64,000 nt of DNA from Echinarachnius parma (GCA_037951105.1 JBAMJV010008502.1:20384-84383); one strand, 5' to 3'; counted from the first letter of the stretch, positions 1-10,930 are shown. Notes: a model not told the origin generated them from the letters alone. A program made the numbers and translations.

Positions 1-411
1 TGTACTCCACCGTAATCTCCCGAGATAAACTCACGATATGTGTTGAATCGATCGAAGAGCGGTGCTTCTTATGAAATTGCATGCAGCACACAGCTGGTAT
101 CTATATACCGAGCGAATTGCTTGAGCTGTCACCTGAGCCCCGAGGCAATCGCTGATAAGATCAAAAAGCGGCACTTTGAAGTCCGTGCGGTTAAGCGTGT
201 TACGTAATAGTTTCGCTCGTAAACATCTCAGATGGAATTCCATTCGACCATGATTCGACTAGTACAAATATCCGACGCGATTCGGGCCTTCGTGAAGTGG
301 GACAGTTTGCGATCGCTACTTATAACTGAGCCAATGGGGATTACGTACCGTGCGTAAAAGTGCGCAATATGGATCCACGCGTCGGAATATACCGGTCTGA
401 ATTCCCTTTAA
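1..411 (-). repeat. TTAA-ended dispersed repeat, copy A (cut by window edge)
   Basis: This matches 34336-34832 over nearly its whole length in the same orientation, with scattered substitutions and indels. Homology stops at CCCTTTAA (404-411) in both copies, so this is a true element end. Read on the minus strand it has a CCAAT-type box (331-335), a TTATAAG motif near 318-325, and a 70-codon open frame (243-31) whose two ends are conserved in copy B. The frame runs into a GTGAGT that resembles a splice donor. The left end lies outside the window. The protein is not recognised and may not be expressed. Confidence 0.75.
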
Positions 412-593
412 CTGGGTTCATGATTGAAAATATATATTCAGTAGAGCGATAAGCAGCAACAATTGTGTTCACACTCTGTTTCAGGCTTTTAGCTGATAAT
501 TGTATCATATGATGTGTTCAAACTGGCTAAAGACTAGTCATTTTGTCATAAATGTACTATCCTATTATGTGGTGGTATCTTGTTCATTATTTA

Positions 594-822
594 TAGCCCG
601 GTCACATATCAACGGATTGCGCAAACGGATGTCAAAACGGAGAGCTAAATTTTCCGTCCGCTCTATACGTTTCTTGTCCGTTCCTTGTCCGGTGATGTAC
701 GTTGTTCTATGTTTTGTACATGAAGCAATGGAGACGACTTTCATCACCGGATAATTTAATTTTGAAAATTGTCTATTCGTTGGGCATACGTTTCGATATC
801 TGTTGATATCTGACCGGGCCAT
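594..822 (-). mobile_element. MITE family 1, copy 1 (inverted)
   Basis: The ends are inverted repeats close to GGCCCGGTCACATATCAACG. Internal blocks (the GAAGCAATGGAGACGAC region and the pair of Y/R-rich CGGACAAGG-like stretches) match the copies at 3493-3728 and 8790-9028, but in the opposite orientation. It has no coding capacity. This is a non-autonomous TIR element of about 230 bp; the superfamily cannot be named from the sequence. Confidence 0.85.
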
Positions 823-1154
823 AAAGAGGATCATTGATGACGGAGGCAAAAGACTGTCTCCACACTCTAGATTTATATCCTGTGATCTATATACTTTACT
901 GTGATCAGTGCTGGGTTCATACTGCCCCAAAACAAGTCATTTGTCTCCTGAATGTAATCCCCAAATGCAGTGTTTGACTGGTTTCAGATTGAAATCACAG
1001 GATAGTCCTTGCCCCCTCACAAATAGATAGAAGAATTCTTCTTATCTTCTATGCTTCTTGCATCACCATGGGTGTTTGAACAACTACTCTAAATCATGTT
1101 CCTGTTTATGAAAGCAGGCATATCAACTTTTGGAAGAGCTTTTTTTTCATCACA
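823..1154. other. Unassigned sequence
   Basis: No repeat, RNA gene or credible coding frame was seen. The antiparallel frames here overlap the adjoining MITE and show no coding character. Confidence 0.5.
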
Positions 1155-1233
1155 TTAACCTGTTCCCTACGAGTTGCTGAAATCTCCATAGACTTTGTAC
1201 ACACCCACTCGGTTCCCGTAGTCAATGGGTTAA
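1155..1233 (-). repeat. Miniature repeat M1 (79 bp, TTAACC ends)
   Basis: It runs from TTAACCTGTTCCC to CAATGGGTTAA and carries the family core (GACTTTGTACA, GGTTCCCGTAG) in reverse. At least eight other copies lie in the window, each bounded by TTAACC-like ends. Confidence 0.8.
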
Positions 1234-1301
1234 GGATTGGTCCCAAAAATATTTTGGCTAATAGTCTACAGAATATACATGGTATAGGGCAATTCCAAGC
1301 A

Positions 1302-1703
1302 AACGCCGTGACGGTCAGAGGGTGTTTCTCACAATGAAAGTCCAAATAACTCATAAAATCTAAATATCTAGAACAACTTTTGATATGCAATCTGTAACCA
1401 CTATCCTACCAATAATTTACAATAGGCAAGAAAACCATAATTCCCAATAAATTATTAATTATGAATATCAATATCTGCCGTAACACCCGTGACGGCAAAA
1501 GACATGGGTTTCTTACATGCTATGAAACTAAGTAAACTCTGTGAACTACAGGAACATTTTGCACTTTTGTCACATAGATTCTTTGTACTAGACATCAAGC
1601 TAGAACATCCAAATAAAAACGTAGAAAAAATCCAATGCTCATAGTAAATATGATATCATAAATGTATCTATGCACTGTAACGCTGTGACTGTAACGCCGT
1701 GAC
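1302..1703 (+). repeat. Left cluster of GTAACGCCGTGAC words in G1
   Basis: Copies are at 1302-1312 (partial, touching the TIR), 1480-1493 (variant with ACACCC), 1677-1689 (one mismatch) and 1691-1703 (exact). The last two are one base apart. Placement near a transposon end resembles subterminal transposase-binding repeats; that role is inferred. Confidence 0.85.
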
Positions 1704-2004
1704 CTCTGAATTGTACATGTTATATATATGGGAGATATTAAAGAGATGAATAATATGATATAATTTTAATGTAGTGATCCAGAATCAATAAAGAACTAGA
1801 TGAATGGGTGATAGAACCAAGATGCTATTAAATGATCATCCGCATGACACAAATTTGCAGCACAGCGCCCTCTATTGATCAAAAAATCTTTTAGGACATA
1901 ATTGAAATTCTTATCTATTTCAGAAGTTAGTTAATGGAACCATCAAATATTAAAACCAAAATACATACTTAAATGTAACAATGAAATATGAGACCTTTGA
2001 CATC

Positions 2005-2430
2005 TGACCTTTGACCTTGTTTCTCAAAATAACATACAAATGTTTAATTTTTGGTCTGCACAGTGCATATTTGCAAGTGATTTGTTTCATGTAACATGAT
2101 TTCAGAGTTAGTAAATGTTTGTTTTTGAATTGGTAATTATCCGAGTGACCTTTGACCTGTGCCCCAAACAGTTTCAGAAAATTGTCTTTTACCTACAGTA
2201 CTCTTTCTAACATTGATTCTGGAACTTAATTGTGAGAACAAAAAACAACAACAATATTTTGACCTGTTGACCTATGACCTCCCATGACCCCATTCCCTAA
2301 TCAGCTCATATACTTCACTGGACGCATACCAGTATTATAATCATGTTATCCTTCAAGGATTCTCAAACTATCTTGATAATAATATAATTTTTGCATATTT
2401 GTTAGCTATGTGACCTTTGACCTTTGACCT
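2005..2430 (-). promoter_or_regulatory. Cluster of DR1-type nuclear-receptor motifs inside G1
   Basis: TGACCTTTGACCT, the complement of the DR1 site AGGTCAAAGGTCA, occurs at 2005-2017 and 2146-2158. A triple half-site lies at 2411-2430, and TGACCT half-sites spaced by 2 and 1 bases at 2260-2280. DR1 is the known RXR/HNF4/PPAR-type element; binding here is not shown. Confidence 0.5.
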
Positions 2431-2740
2431 CATGGACCAAAATCATATCCAATAATCCGTACCTCTAAATACATGGATTGTACAAAGTTTGAACGAAATC
2501 CATCCAACGATTCTTGAGATATTGCAAAAAAAGAACACTGATGTACAGATGCACATACAGACAGACGGACATACAACCCATACACATACATGACTCGGGT
2601 AACTTTGAGATGGAAACATTATCAACTGACCCTATTCATATAATTATAGCATGAGCAATGCCCAAGCATACCTACAAAAAATATCTTACACTATTTGATT
2701 ATGTCTACTGTGTTATGTCAATGGGAATCCAGTAGGTAGC

Positions 2741-2939
2741 GTCACGGCGTTACACAAAACGTAACGCCGTGACCAAATTGATATTGATTATATTAATAAG
2801 TGGTAAAAGATAATGCTGCTATTCAGCATGCATATTATAGCCCTATGGGCTAATACAGAGAAAACAAAAAATTATTTCATTCCCATTCATATTTTTCCAG
2901 AAATATTAAAAATATATGTTTTTAGTGTAACGCCGTGAC
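2741..2939. repeat. Right cluster of GTAACGCCGTGAC words in G1
   Basis: There is an inverted exact copy at 2741-2753 and direct exact copies at 2761-2773 and 2927-2939. The first two form an inverted pair with a 7-bp spacer that could extrude as a cruciform. Confidence 0.85.
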
Positions 2940-3492
2940 ATATTAATGATTGTAAATGAGACAGTCACTGAAGCGGAACGAAGAGCGAAAATGACGAAAT
3001 TGATATTTATCTGAAAAATTGAAGCAATGATCCTATCAACACTGAAATAAAATTTTATGAAAACTCCTTTTCGCAGTTCTTTTATGCTTAATATTTAATT
3101 GAATGTTTTGTGAAAATAACTGAAAATTAATTTATGCTATATTAACAATAAAATAATAGTTTACAATTTTTTTTTTCAAAAACAAAATACATTTTTGGAA
3201 AGTTCAATCTTTTAGCTTTCATTTGATACCAAATTTGTTATGGTACAACGAATTTGAAAAATCAGTGGTTATGTCAATGTTTGCTTGGAATTGCCCTATA
3301 CTGAAATCAAATAGTCTTGAACAGGTTAGACTGCCTGTTTGTGCATTCGTTGTCCAGAGCTATTGACGAGAGATTGTCAAAGCTTACTTAAATAGTTTAA
3401 ACAACTCTTTATTTCTGCCCAGTCCCATTGCTAACAAATGTCTGTAATGTATTCATGGATCGCTTGTCTGTCAGCCCCCTCCCCCCCATAAA

Positions 3493-3728
3493 GGCCCAGT
3501 CACATATCACAGAATAGCATAAACGGATGCCCCAAAATATAACATTTGCAAAATCAAATTATTCAGTGGTGAAAGTTGTCTCCATTGCTTCATGCCCAAA
3601 ACTTTCCGTGGGATAGAATAACGAACATCGCCTGACAAGGAACGGACAAGAAACGCATACGAACAGATTGAAAATTTTACTATCCGTCAGGCGTCCGTTT
3701 ACGTCATCCGGTGATATGTGACCGGGCC
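3493..3728 (+). mobile_element. MITE family 1, copy 2
   Basis: Ends are TAAAGGCCCAGTCACATATCA and the near-complementary TGATATGTGACCGGGCCTTTA. The interior aligns with 8790-9028 in the same orientation, including CTCCATTGCTTCATG and CAAGGAACGGACAAGAAACG. It is non-coding. Confidence 0.85.
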
Positions 3729-4661
3729 TTTAGGAGGATATCTATATGCCTCACCGATTATCCACGAGAAAGAGAAGGAGGCTGGGATGAATGCCTTTGT
3801 TATAATGGCAAACACTATTAGGGATGAGTATACTTAGATTAGAAAAGGATGACATAATGACAACCAAATCTCAAATATAAAGTGATTCAATAACAGATGA
3901 TTTCGCTGGGGTCAACTTAAAGGGTACCACCAGCCAAAAATAATATTCTTATAACTGAAAGGTAACATCTTTAGTAGTCCATTCCATCAACAAGTTCAGA
4001 AAAAATATGTTTCCAGAAAAAAATATATAATTGAAAAACGCTTCACCAATCTAAAGCATGTGTTCATGGGTCTGGATGTATGAAGACTACCTTTGTGCAG
4101 AGCGAAACGAATCGTCCGGATTCTATTGTCTCCAAACGTACGCGTGATAGAATTGGCGCACTCGCAAATGTTTGGCCCGCACGGACCACGAAATAATAGT
4201 GGTTCCGTAGGGGGTGGTAATTTATTGCATTGTTTATGAATTACACAACCCTTTGCAAAATGTTGGGTATCTATTTGATATCACAAAACGGTACCAAAAC
4301 ATATAATGTTGTTCTTTGCCTGGTGGTCCCCTTAGTTTAAAGGTACACTTGAGTATTGGTACTTCCAAAGTGCCCCTTGACACTATTTGGTTGGTTTTAA
4401 TTCCATTTGAAAGTTCATTGAATACAACATGTGAAATAAGAATCATTCCCTTTTGAATGCAAATCAAATTTTAGCTGCTATTTTTGTGTGCAGGTGAGCT
4501 TGAAGAGAAGTCACAGTGGCTTTGTCTGGACATATTAGCTTAGTAGGGCATGTATACATGTAGAGTTTAATCAGTGCACTAATTGAGCTATCACAGTTTA
4601 CCATGTACTCATGAATGACATATATTATAATAGCTATTTTAAGTCTAATTAAGTCTTGGCT
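3729..4661. other. Unassigned sequence
   Basis: No repeat partner in this window and no coding frame with exon-like boundaries was seen. Short minus-strand frames are ordinary for this base composition. Confidence 0.45.
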
Positions 4662-4837
4662 AAGGGGCCATCTACAAAGTATGTACGCACAAGAGAGGAG
4701 GGGGTGGGGGTGGGTTCACGCTGATGCGTACGCTACATTCAACCACATGCATAAAAAGTGCATACAAGTGATGGGGGGGGGGGGGGGGGTTCAATTTCGG
4801 ACAATAATTTGTGTACATACTTTGTAGATGGTCCCTT
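4662..4837. mobile_element. MITE with GGGCCATCTACAAAGTATGTAC ends and internal poly-G
   Basis: The left end AAGGGGCCATCTACAAAGTA and the right end TACTTTGTAGATGGTCCCTT are inverted repeats of about 27 bp with few mismatches. A 17-base G run (4773-4789) lies inside. No coding capacity. The total length of 176 bp is typical of a MITE. Confidence 0.85.
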
Positions 4838-5149
4838 ATTGAAACTTCATTAAAAAGATTTCTTAATGTAATTATGAGTCTTATATTGTAGAACTAGGTC
4901 TGTGGTGTACATGTAACTACATGTATAAGCGGTGAAGCTAAAATAAAGAGGACTAAAAACTCCAGTCTCAGAGTTGAACCTGTGACTGAATTTATAATGG
5001 TTTGGCAAACTGTTCAATCTTGGTGAATGTATATTTGTGTTTCTCATGAATATTACAACCAACCCACTGTCCCAAACATAATGGATCCATCCATGCTAAA
5101 TCGATCGTTCACTCACTCATACCATCTCATTAATGTTTAGAGTTATTCA

Positions 5150-5172
5150 CCCCCCCCCCCCCCCCCCCCCCC
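5150..5172. repeat. Poly-C run, 23 bases
   Basis: An uninterrupted homopolymer, one of fifteen G or C runs of at least 13 bases in the window. Confidence 0.95.
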
Positions 5173-5422
5173 ACTCTCTCCTAAACATGATAGAACTATC
5201 TTACCATGCTAAATCCTTCAATCATTCCTGTAAAATACATGTAAATCTGCACTTTTATCAGAAAGGGATTCACCTTTATTAGAAAGGAAAGTGGCGCATT
5301 ACTTGGTTAAATTGGAACGTCCTTCCCTATCATTCAGCATGATAATGGAATCCCCTGGTATCTTGTAGAAAGGGACAAAAAGCCATGGAAAGTGGTTATC
5401 TTCTGCCCACGTCTCCAACCAG

Positions 5423-5556
5423 GGGAAAAAAAATAACATTTATTTTTCGGGGGCTACTTATCAAGCTTGCCGACATGAAAATAACACTCTAAAATTTGTT
5501 TTGCATTGAACTCTATGCACATTTTGGGGGGCTATTTTTGGAATTTTGTGATCTTT
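5423..5556 (+). repeat. Dispersed repeat, related to 39111-39262
   Basis: Both copies share TTTATTTTTCG, GGGCTA, TCAAGCT, TGTTTTGCATTGAA and a following GGGGCT block in the same order and orientation. A shorter relative rich in AGGGGGCTAC is at 30077-30240. No ends with inverted repeats were found. Confidence 0.6.
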
Positions 5557-5868
5557 TACAGATCCTAACAGCCTTTAATAAGAGGCTAGATCGATTTCAA
5601 GGGTTTTATGGCATCGATAAGTACCGGTAATAATAGGTGTAGAATGGACACTGAAAGGTGTTGATTCCGCTACTTACCAAGGGATGAACGACGATTATTG
5701 AGCCAGGGAAATTGAAAACAACCATTTAAAAACCGGGATAGTCATCCTCAAAATGTGACAAATTTAACACTGATATCACGGACGTTTCTATGGCAAACAG
5801 CAATAATGGTAACAACATCTACGCTGTGATCAGTGGTTCACTGAAAGGGATATCCAGCTCTGATGCAA

Positions 5869-5945
5869 TCAATGAATAAATAAATAAGTAAATAAATGAA
5901 TGAATAAATAGATAAATATATAAATGAATGAATGAATAGATAACA
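5869..5945 (+). repeat. Tetranucleotide AATA/AATG microsatellite
   Basis: Imperfect run of AATA, AATG and GATA units, interrupted by point changes. Confidence 0.85.
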
Positions 5946-6687
5946 AATAAATGAATTAATAAAAAGATCATTGAATACATAAATGGATACATTTACCACA
6001 TAGAATAAAAATGAATTTTAAACCAGCTAAGTTTAGCATTTGAAATTCTCTGTATTTAACTTTTTACAGTTCTTCCAAGTGACAGTTGGGTTCAGCAGCA
6101 AATTATCAATAAAAAAGGATATTTCATTTATAGTTAATATCACATACAGGTACCAAACCCTTCATAAACCCCTATAAAACGTAACATTAAAAGTGATACA
6201 AGGTTACCAAGATAAAATACTTATCCTCAGAAATTGTAGGATATATAAATACCGAATAGGGGTGGATCAAAAACCAATTATAAGACAAGGTTAAGAGGTG
6301 GTCATTTGTAAGTCTATATCTCGACAATTGTGACAAGAAATCAGAAAGAAGAACATTGTCTGGTCGAAAATTGCCACAAGGATGGGCTAAAATCTGTTAA
6401 ATCCCTCGGACAAAGTACAACAAATCCATGCAACAAAGAATGACAGGTTGCCCGTCGTTTTCGTGAATAGCGCCTTGGCTAACCGGCTAACCGTCGCATA
6501 ATCCGCCAATAATGATCGTCATTGATGCTGCTGATTGAATACCTGTTTTTTCTTCACTTGATTCCATTCTTCATTTAATAGTTGAGCCGTTTTAATCCTG
6601 CCACATTGTATTTTCTAATGATTGTATGTAATGTTACATGTTTGTTCAGGAATATTTCACAGTCTCTTTGCTACAATTTGTATCATT
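5946..6687. other. Unassigned sequence
   Basis: AT-rich DNA with no repeat partner here and no credible exon. Confidence 0.45.
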
Positions 6688-6715
6688 GTATCCCCCGAAC
6701 CACTTCGGGGGATAC
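6688..6715. repeat. Perfect 12-bp-stem hairpin
   Basis: GTATCCCCCGAA, loop CCAC, then the exact complement. It marks the left end of the composite element; a similar hairpin begins the element at 32180. Confidence 0.9.
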
Positions 6716-6733
6716 TATGGATTTGGCCTCGTC

Positions 6734-6734
<1 letters not shown>

Positions 6735-6785
<51 letters not shown>

Positions 6786-6795
6786 GTCCGCCGCA
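6735..6795. repeat. (GCC)n trinucleotide tract
   Basis: About 16 uninterrupted CCG units followed by GCGTCCGCCGCAG. The interruption suggests the ancestral unit was closer to GTCC/GCC. Confidence 0.95.
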
Positions 6796-6804
6796 GAGAT
6801 TTTC

Positions 6805-8027
6805 TTGTGAACGCTCTACAGGTCCGAGTTCTTGTCCGATCATTTTCTAATTTGGTATGAAGGTGTATTAAGGAAAGAGGATGAAGCCTATTGATTTTGG
6901 TGTGGGGCGGAGTCCTGGTTGCCATGGTAACCATGATATAAAGAAATAGTTAAGATTACCTTGTGAACGCTCTACAGGTCCGAGTTCTTGTCCGATCATT
7001 TTCTAATTTGGTATGAAGGTGTATTAAGGAAAGAGGATGAAGCCTATCGATTTTGGTGTGGGGCGGAGTCCTGGTTGCCATGGTAACCATGATATAAAGA
7101 AATAGTTAAGATTACCTTGTGAACGCTCTACAGGTCCGAGTTCTTGTCCGATCATTTTCTAATTTGGTATGAAGGTGTATTAAGGAAAGAGGATGAAGCC
7201 TATTGATTTTGGTGTGGGGCGGAGCCCTGGTTGCCATGGTAACCATGATATAAAGAAATAGTTAAGATTACCTTGTGAACGCTCTACAGGTCCGAGTTCT
7301 TGTCCGATCATTTTCTAATTTGGTATGAAGGTGTATTAAGGAAAGAGGATGAAGCCTATTGATTTTGGTGTGGGGCGCGGTCCTGGTTGCCATGGTAACC
7401 ATGATATAAATAAATAGTTAATATTACCTTGTGAACGCTCTACAGGTCCGAGTTCTTGTCTGATCATTTTCTAATTTGGTATGAAGGTGTCTTAAGGAAA
7501 GAGGATGAAGCCTTTAGATTTTGGTGTGGGGCGGAGGCCTGGTTGCCATGGTAACCATGATATAAAGAAATAGTTAAGATTACCTTGTGAACGCTCTACA
7601 GGTCCGAGTTCTTGTCCGATCATTTTCTAATTTGGTATGAAGGTGTATTAAGGAAAGAGGATGAAGCCTTTTGATTTTGGTGTGGGGCGGAGTCCTGGTT
7701 GCCATGGTAACCATGATATAAAGAAATAGTTAAGATTACCTTGTGAACGCTCTATAGATCCGAGTTCTTGTCTGATCATTTTCTAATTTGGTATGAAGGT
7801 GTATTAAGGAAAGAGGATGAAGCCTATTGATTTTGGTGTGGGGCGGAGTCCTGGTTGCCATGGTAACCATGATAACCATGATATAAAGAAATAGTTAAGA
7901 TTACCATGTGAACGCTCTACAGGTCCGAGTTCTTGTCCGATCATTTTCTTATTTGGTATGAAGGTGTATTAAGGAAAGAGGATGAAGCCTATTGATTTTG
8001 GTGTGGGGCGGATTCATGGTTGCCGTT
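6805..8027 (+). repeat. 156-bp tandem array, eight units, with palindromic X-box motifs
   Basis: Unit starts (TTGTGAACGCTCTA) are at 6805, 6961, 7117, 7273, 7429, 7585, 7741 and 7906. The spacing is exactly 156 except for 165 before the last, caused by a 9-bp duplication. Seven units carry GTTGCCATGGTAAC at a constant offset; the eighth is broken there. Units are nearly identical, which points to recent amplification or homogenisation. Each unit also has GGTGTGGGGCGGAG, a GC-box-like stretch. Confidence 0.95.
6918..7867. promoter_or_regulatory. Seven RFX X-box-like sites at 156-bp spacing
   Basis: GTTGCCATGGTAAC at 6918, 7074, 7230, 7386, 7542, 7698 and 7854 fits the palindromic RFX consensus (GTNRCC, short spacer, RGYAAC). 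RFX factors control ciliary genes in animals. Whether these sites are bound or regulate anything nearby is unknown. Confidence 0.5.
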
Positions 8028-8039
8028 GTGTGTAAGAGA

Positions 8040-8460
8040 TTTAGGTTCAGACATCAAATCCAGAAATACATGTCTAAAAAGTACCAGGGCCATGCACAAT
8101 TATTGCAAATATCTCAGCTGAGGGATGAAAAGAAAGATCAGGGGATCTACTTTGCATAGGTATAGATTGTTAGAATGAGAAAAAAATGAAGTAATATTTT
8201 CAATAAATCCATTATCAAACAGCAAATTAATTAATACTTGAGTCATTTGAAAACTTACTTGACATTAAAATAATGTTTTTAAAACTGAATGAGATATATG
8301 ATTCTCTAGAGACTCTAGTACACTTGAATACTGATCCCCCTATAATTGATAAACAAATCCAAGTATAACACCTTGTTCAAAACCCTAAACAATGACGATT
8401 GGCTGCAATTGTTTTTAACTGCTGCATAATGTAAGAGCCTGTTACATATGCCAATATTAA
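8040..8460. other. Unassigned AT-rich sequence
   Basis: No repeat partner or exon seen between the tandem array and the CpG-rich patch. Confidence 0.4.
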
Positions 8461-8462
8461 TG

Positions 8463-8760
8463 AGCTCCGCGAGTTAGCAAAGGCCTCGCCGCTGACGCGG
8501 CTCAGTCCAGCGATCACTGCTGTAAGCGCACATCGCCTTGTCTATTAATCAGACCCTGCTCGGAGGACAAACAGCGCGCGAGGCCTTGCCCAAAGGCTAC
8601 TGCCAGCCTAGTAGAACAACGTACACCACCAAACTTGTTCAGTTCACAATATTACAACCCACAAAAGTGCAATGCAATTGGTTCGGGGGATACATGTGCT
8701 CGGCTGCGCGACCCGCCGAGCGCGCAATTTCTAGTTATATGGGGGTTTTGCAGTAAGACG
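8463..8760. other. CpG-rich patch
   Basis: Locally GC- and CpG-dense (GCTCCGCGAG, GACGCGG, CAGCGCGCGAGG, CCGCCGAGCGCGC) within AT-rich DNA. Short frames on the plus strand are not recognisable. It could be a diverged repeat or a small CpG island; TATA and start-site evidence is lacking. Confidence 0.4.
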
Positions 8761-8789
8761 ATTGGCATGCATCTTTACCCCATTCCTTA

Positions 8790-9028
8790 TGGCCCGGTCA
8801 GATATCAACGGATAGCGGAAACGAATGCCCAACGAATAGAAAATTTGCGAAATGAAATTATCCGGTGATGAAAGTCGTCTCCATTGCTTTATGTACAAAA
8901 CATAGAACAACGTACATCACCGGACAAGGAACGGACAAGAAACGCATACGAACGGAGACGAACGGATGGAAAATTTAGCTCTTCGTTTGACATCCGTTTA
9001 CGCAATCCGTTGATATGTGACCGGGCTA
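8790..9028 (+). mobile_element. MITE family 1, copy 3
   Basis: Ends TGGCCCGGTCAGATATCAAC and GTTGATATGTGACCGGGCTA form the family TIR. This is the best preserved of the three copies and is collinear with 3493-3728. Confidence 0.88.
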
Positions 9029-9046
9029 TTACTACAGTGTATACCT

Positions 9047-9111
9047 TGCAATCCCCGTAGGGTTAATACAGGACCCACTGGGTTCCTGTAGGCAATCAGC
9101 CAATAGGTTAA
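9047..9111. repeat. Miniature repeat M1, diverged copy
   Basis: Contains CCCACTGGGTTCCTGTAGGCAA and ends CAATAGGTTAA; it matches the reverse form of the M1 core. Confidence 0.55.
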
Positions 9112-10574
9112 GTTCTTTGTGTTTCTGATTGATAGAATAGTTTCACGTGACTGATCTTGTTACGAGAAGAAAGTTAGAAGATGGGAAAGAACGTCCTGGG
9201 AATATGGAAAATAATACAAAAGCAGCTAAATTTAAATGTGTCTAAGTATCTATTGATAATAGATTTTTCGCGATTGAGAGGGTAACAGATTTTCACGTGC
9301 TGTTGATTTTGCGATTGGCATTAAAACGGGCTTGCCACAGCACTGAAAAATCAGTACTTTCAAACGTATAGTGACAAAAATGCAGCGCCTTTTATATATG
9401 CTAATAAAACTTCTCCTGAAATACTGCAAATTTGTTCGCATGTTGTTAATTTCGAGACTGTTTACCTATTTGTAAAATTCATGCAAACTAAAACCCTCGC
9501 GAAATTAACAGCTCATACAGTATATTAGATTCAAATCCTCTTTCCTGTAAAGACTTGTCTAGTTGGTATGTACGGTCATTTCCTGTATATTACCTAAATA
9601 TCTCAAAAAGGTTGTAGATTAGACTTTGTAAACTAGTAGTCTGACCAAAACAAGTCTAAACTGTTTGGTAATGTCTTGTGTAAACTGGGGATGAGTGGGC
9701 ACATATCTTCAACCCTTAGCAACCGGGGGTACAATTGCACAAACGAGTTGGGAACTGATCCCGGTGCAGCTATATATAGAGTGATATATTAATTTTCAGG
9801 TTCTGAGGCAAATCCTAGTTGTGTCTAGCAAGAATTTTCAGGGTTGGGGTCTACCAAGTAATGTGTTGATTTTTGTGTTGAATGTGTTCATTTTTATAGA
9901 GAAACAAGCCTCTTATATTTCTTGTCTTTTTTGTTAACCTACTCTCTGAATAAGTTTTGATAACATTGTACAGATAAAAATGTGGCATTGCCCATGTGTA
10001 GTATAGTCCCATACACAATCAATCAATCAAGTAAATAAAGCCTGAAATGCAGTCTCCTTTTTTTGCGTGAAAACAACCCCACAATTAGACAAAACGGCTG
10101 ACTTAATGGTATATACTTATGCTGTGGGAAAAAATGCAGCATGAATACTTAAAAAAAAGGTAAAACAACCAAAACGAAAAGCTCAAAAGATTATAAAATC
10201 CCACACCAAATCAATATTTATCTTTGGACAAGATAGCACTGGTACCGCCCACTCCAAGTTTGCTTATTTTTTCCGTTAACAGTTTCCAAATTGTCGAAAT
10301 AAATGTCAATGCACAGGTTGCTCTGGAGTGGGCCGGGTACTTAGCCCTAATCTAAAAGTAAACTGGCCAGTGTCCAGCCCATCTGACCATTGTTTGTTGT
10401 TTGTTACGAAGACGTCTCGGAATGGTTTAATAGCTGTACTTTGGGGCTGCGAGGAATGTATTGAGGATCTTATTTTTCTAATTCTATCTTTTTCTTCTTC
10501 CGCTCTTTCACTTTGTTGAAGGTCAGAGATTTTAAAGGGATAGTCGGTGATGCATAGCCTGTTACCACTGGTCT
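9112..10574. other. Unassigned sequence
   Basis: No repeat, RNA gene or credible coding exon was identified. Frames of about 60 codons on both strands show no family signature. Confidence 0.4.
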
Positions 10575-10930
10575 ACTTACAATTGGTTAAGTTGGTCTAA
10601 TATAATTTTGTCTATCCAAAGATTGTCTACGTCAGTCCTTCTGGTCTGCTTTTTTTGTCTAATCGTAATACATATTCGGGTGTTTATAGCCTTTGGTCTA
10701 CTTCCAGTTTGACTTATAACAAGTTGGTCTAATGTAATTTGGTCTATACATCCAGTCTATCTACAATCATTCTCCTGTTTGTTTTTGTTTGTTTATTGAA
10801 TCATAGAGGATATTCAGGGGTTTATTGCCTTTTGGTCTAATACCAAGTTGGTCTAATATAATTTGGTCCACATCCCATTTGTCTATAAATTGTGTCTACT
10901 AATTGTTTGTTGTTGAGTCTAACTTAGAGC
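10575..10930 (+). repeat. Tandem GGTCTA-rich repeat, about 130-bp period, three units
   Basis: The phrase AGTTGGTCTAATATAATTTG recurs near 10585, 10720 and 10844, each time followed by a GTCTAT tail. A short relative is at 63908-63945. Confidence 0.75.

Larger units (their letters stand above)
1283..3300. mobile_element. Non-autonomous DNA transposon G1 (GGGCAATTCC TIR, TATA duplication)
   Basis: Positions 1283-1304 and 3279-3300 are perfect 22-bp inverted repeats. The outer TATA is best read as a 4-bp target duplication, leaving an 18-bp TIR GGGCAATTCCAAGCAAAC. Inside are seven copies of a 13-bp word, GTAACGCCGTGAC or close variants, one abutting the left TIR. The interior is AT-rich, has no credible transposase frame, and holds four clusters of TGACCT half-sites. 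The element at 14606-17229 has the same terminal motif. A 4-bp duplication fits Chapaev, Academ or Sola superfamilies, but none can be chosen without an autonomous relative. Confidence 0.85.
6688..8030 (+). mobile_element. Composite hairpin-microsatellite-tandem-core element (pearl/Helentron-like)
   Basis: The order is: a perfect hairpin (6688-6715), a short linker, a (GCC)n tract (6735-6795), then eight tandem units of 156 bp (6805 to about 8027). The last unit decays mid-way. This order (palindrome, short-unit microsatellite, core repeats near 160 bp) matches my knowledge of bivalve pearl elements and Helentron-derived non-autonomous elements. The family name is therefore an inference. No protein is encoded; frames through the GCC tract are poly-Ala, poly-Pro or poly-Arg artefacts. 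Confidence 0.7.

Noticed and set aside
4950..5010. Possible tRNA B-box (GGTTCAACTC) on the minus strand
   Set aside because: No A-box, acceptor stem or cloverleaf could be built around it.
6582..6934. Poly-Ala, poly-Pro and poly-Arg open frames on both strands
   Set aside because: They are translations of the (GCC)n tract and its neighbours, in several frames at once.
6805..8027. CRISPR-like regular repeats
   Set aside because: Units are contiguous 156-bp tandem copies without unique spacers, in eukaryotic DNA.
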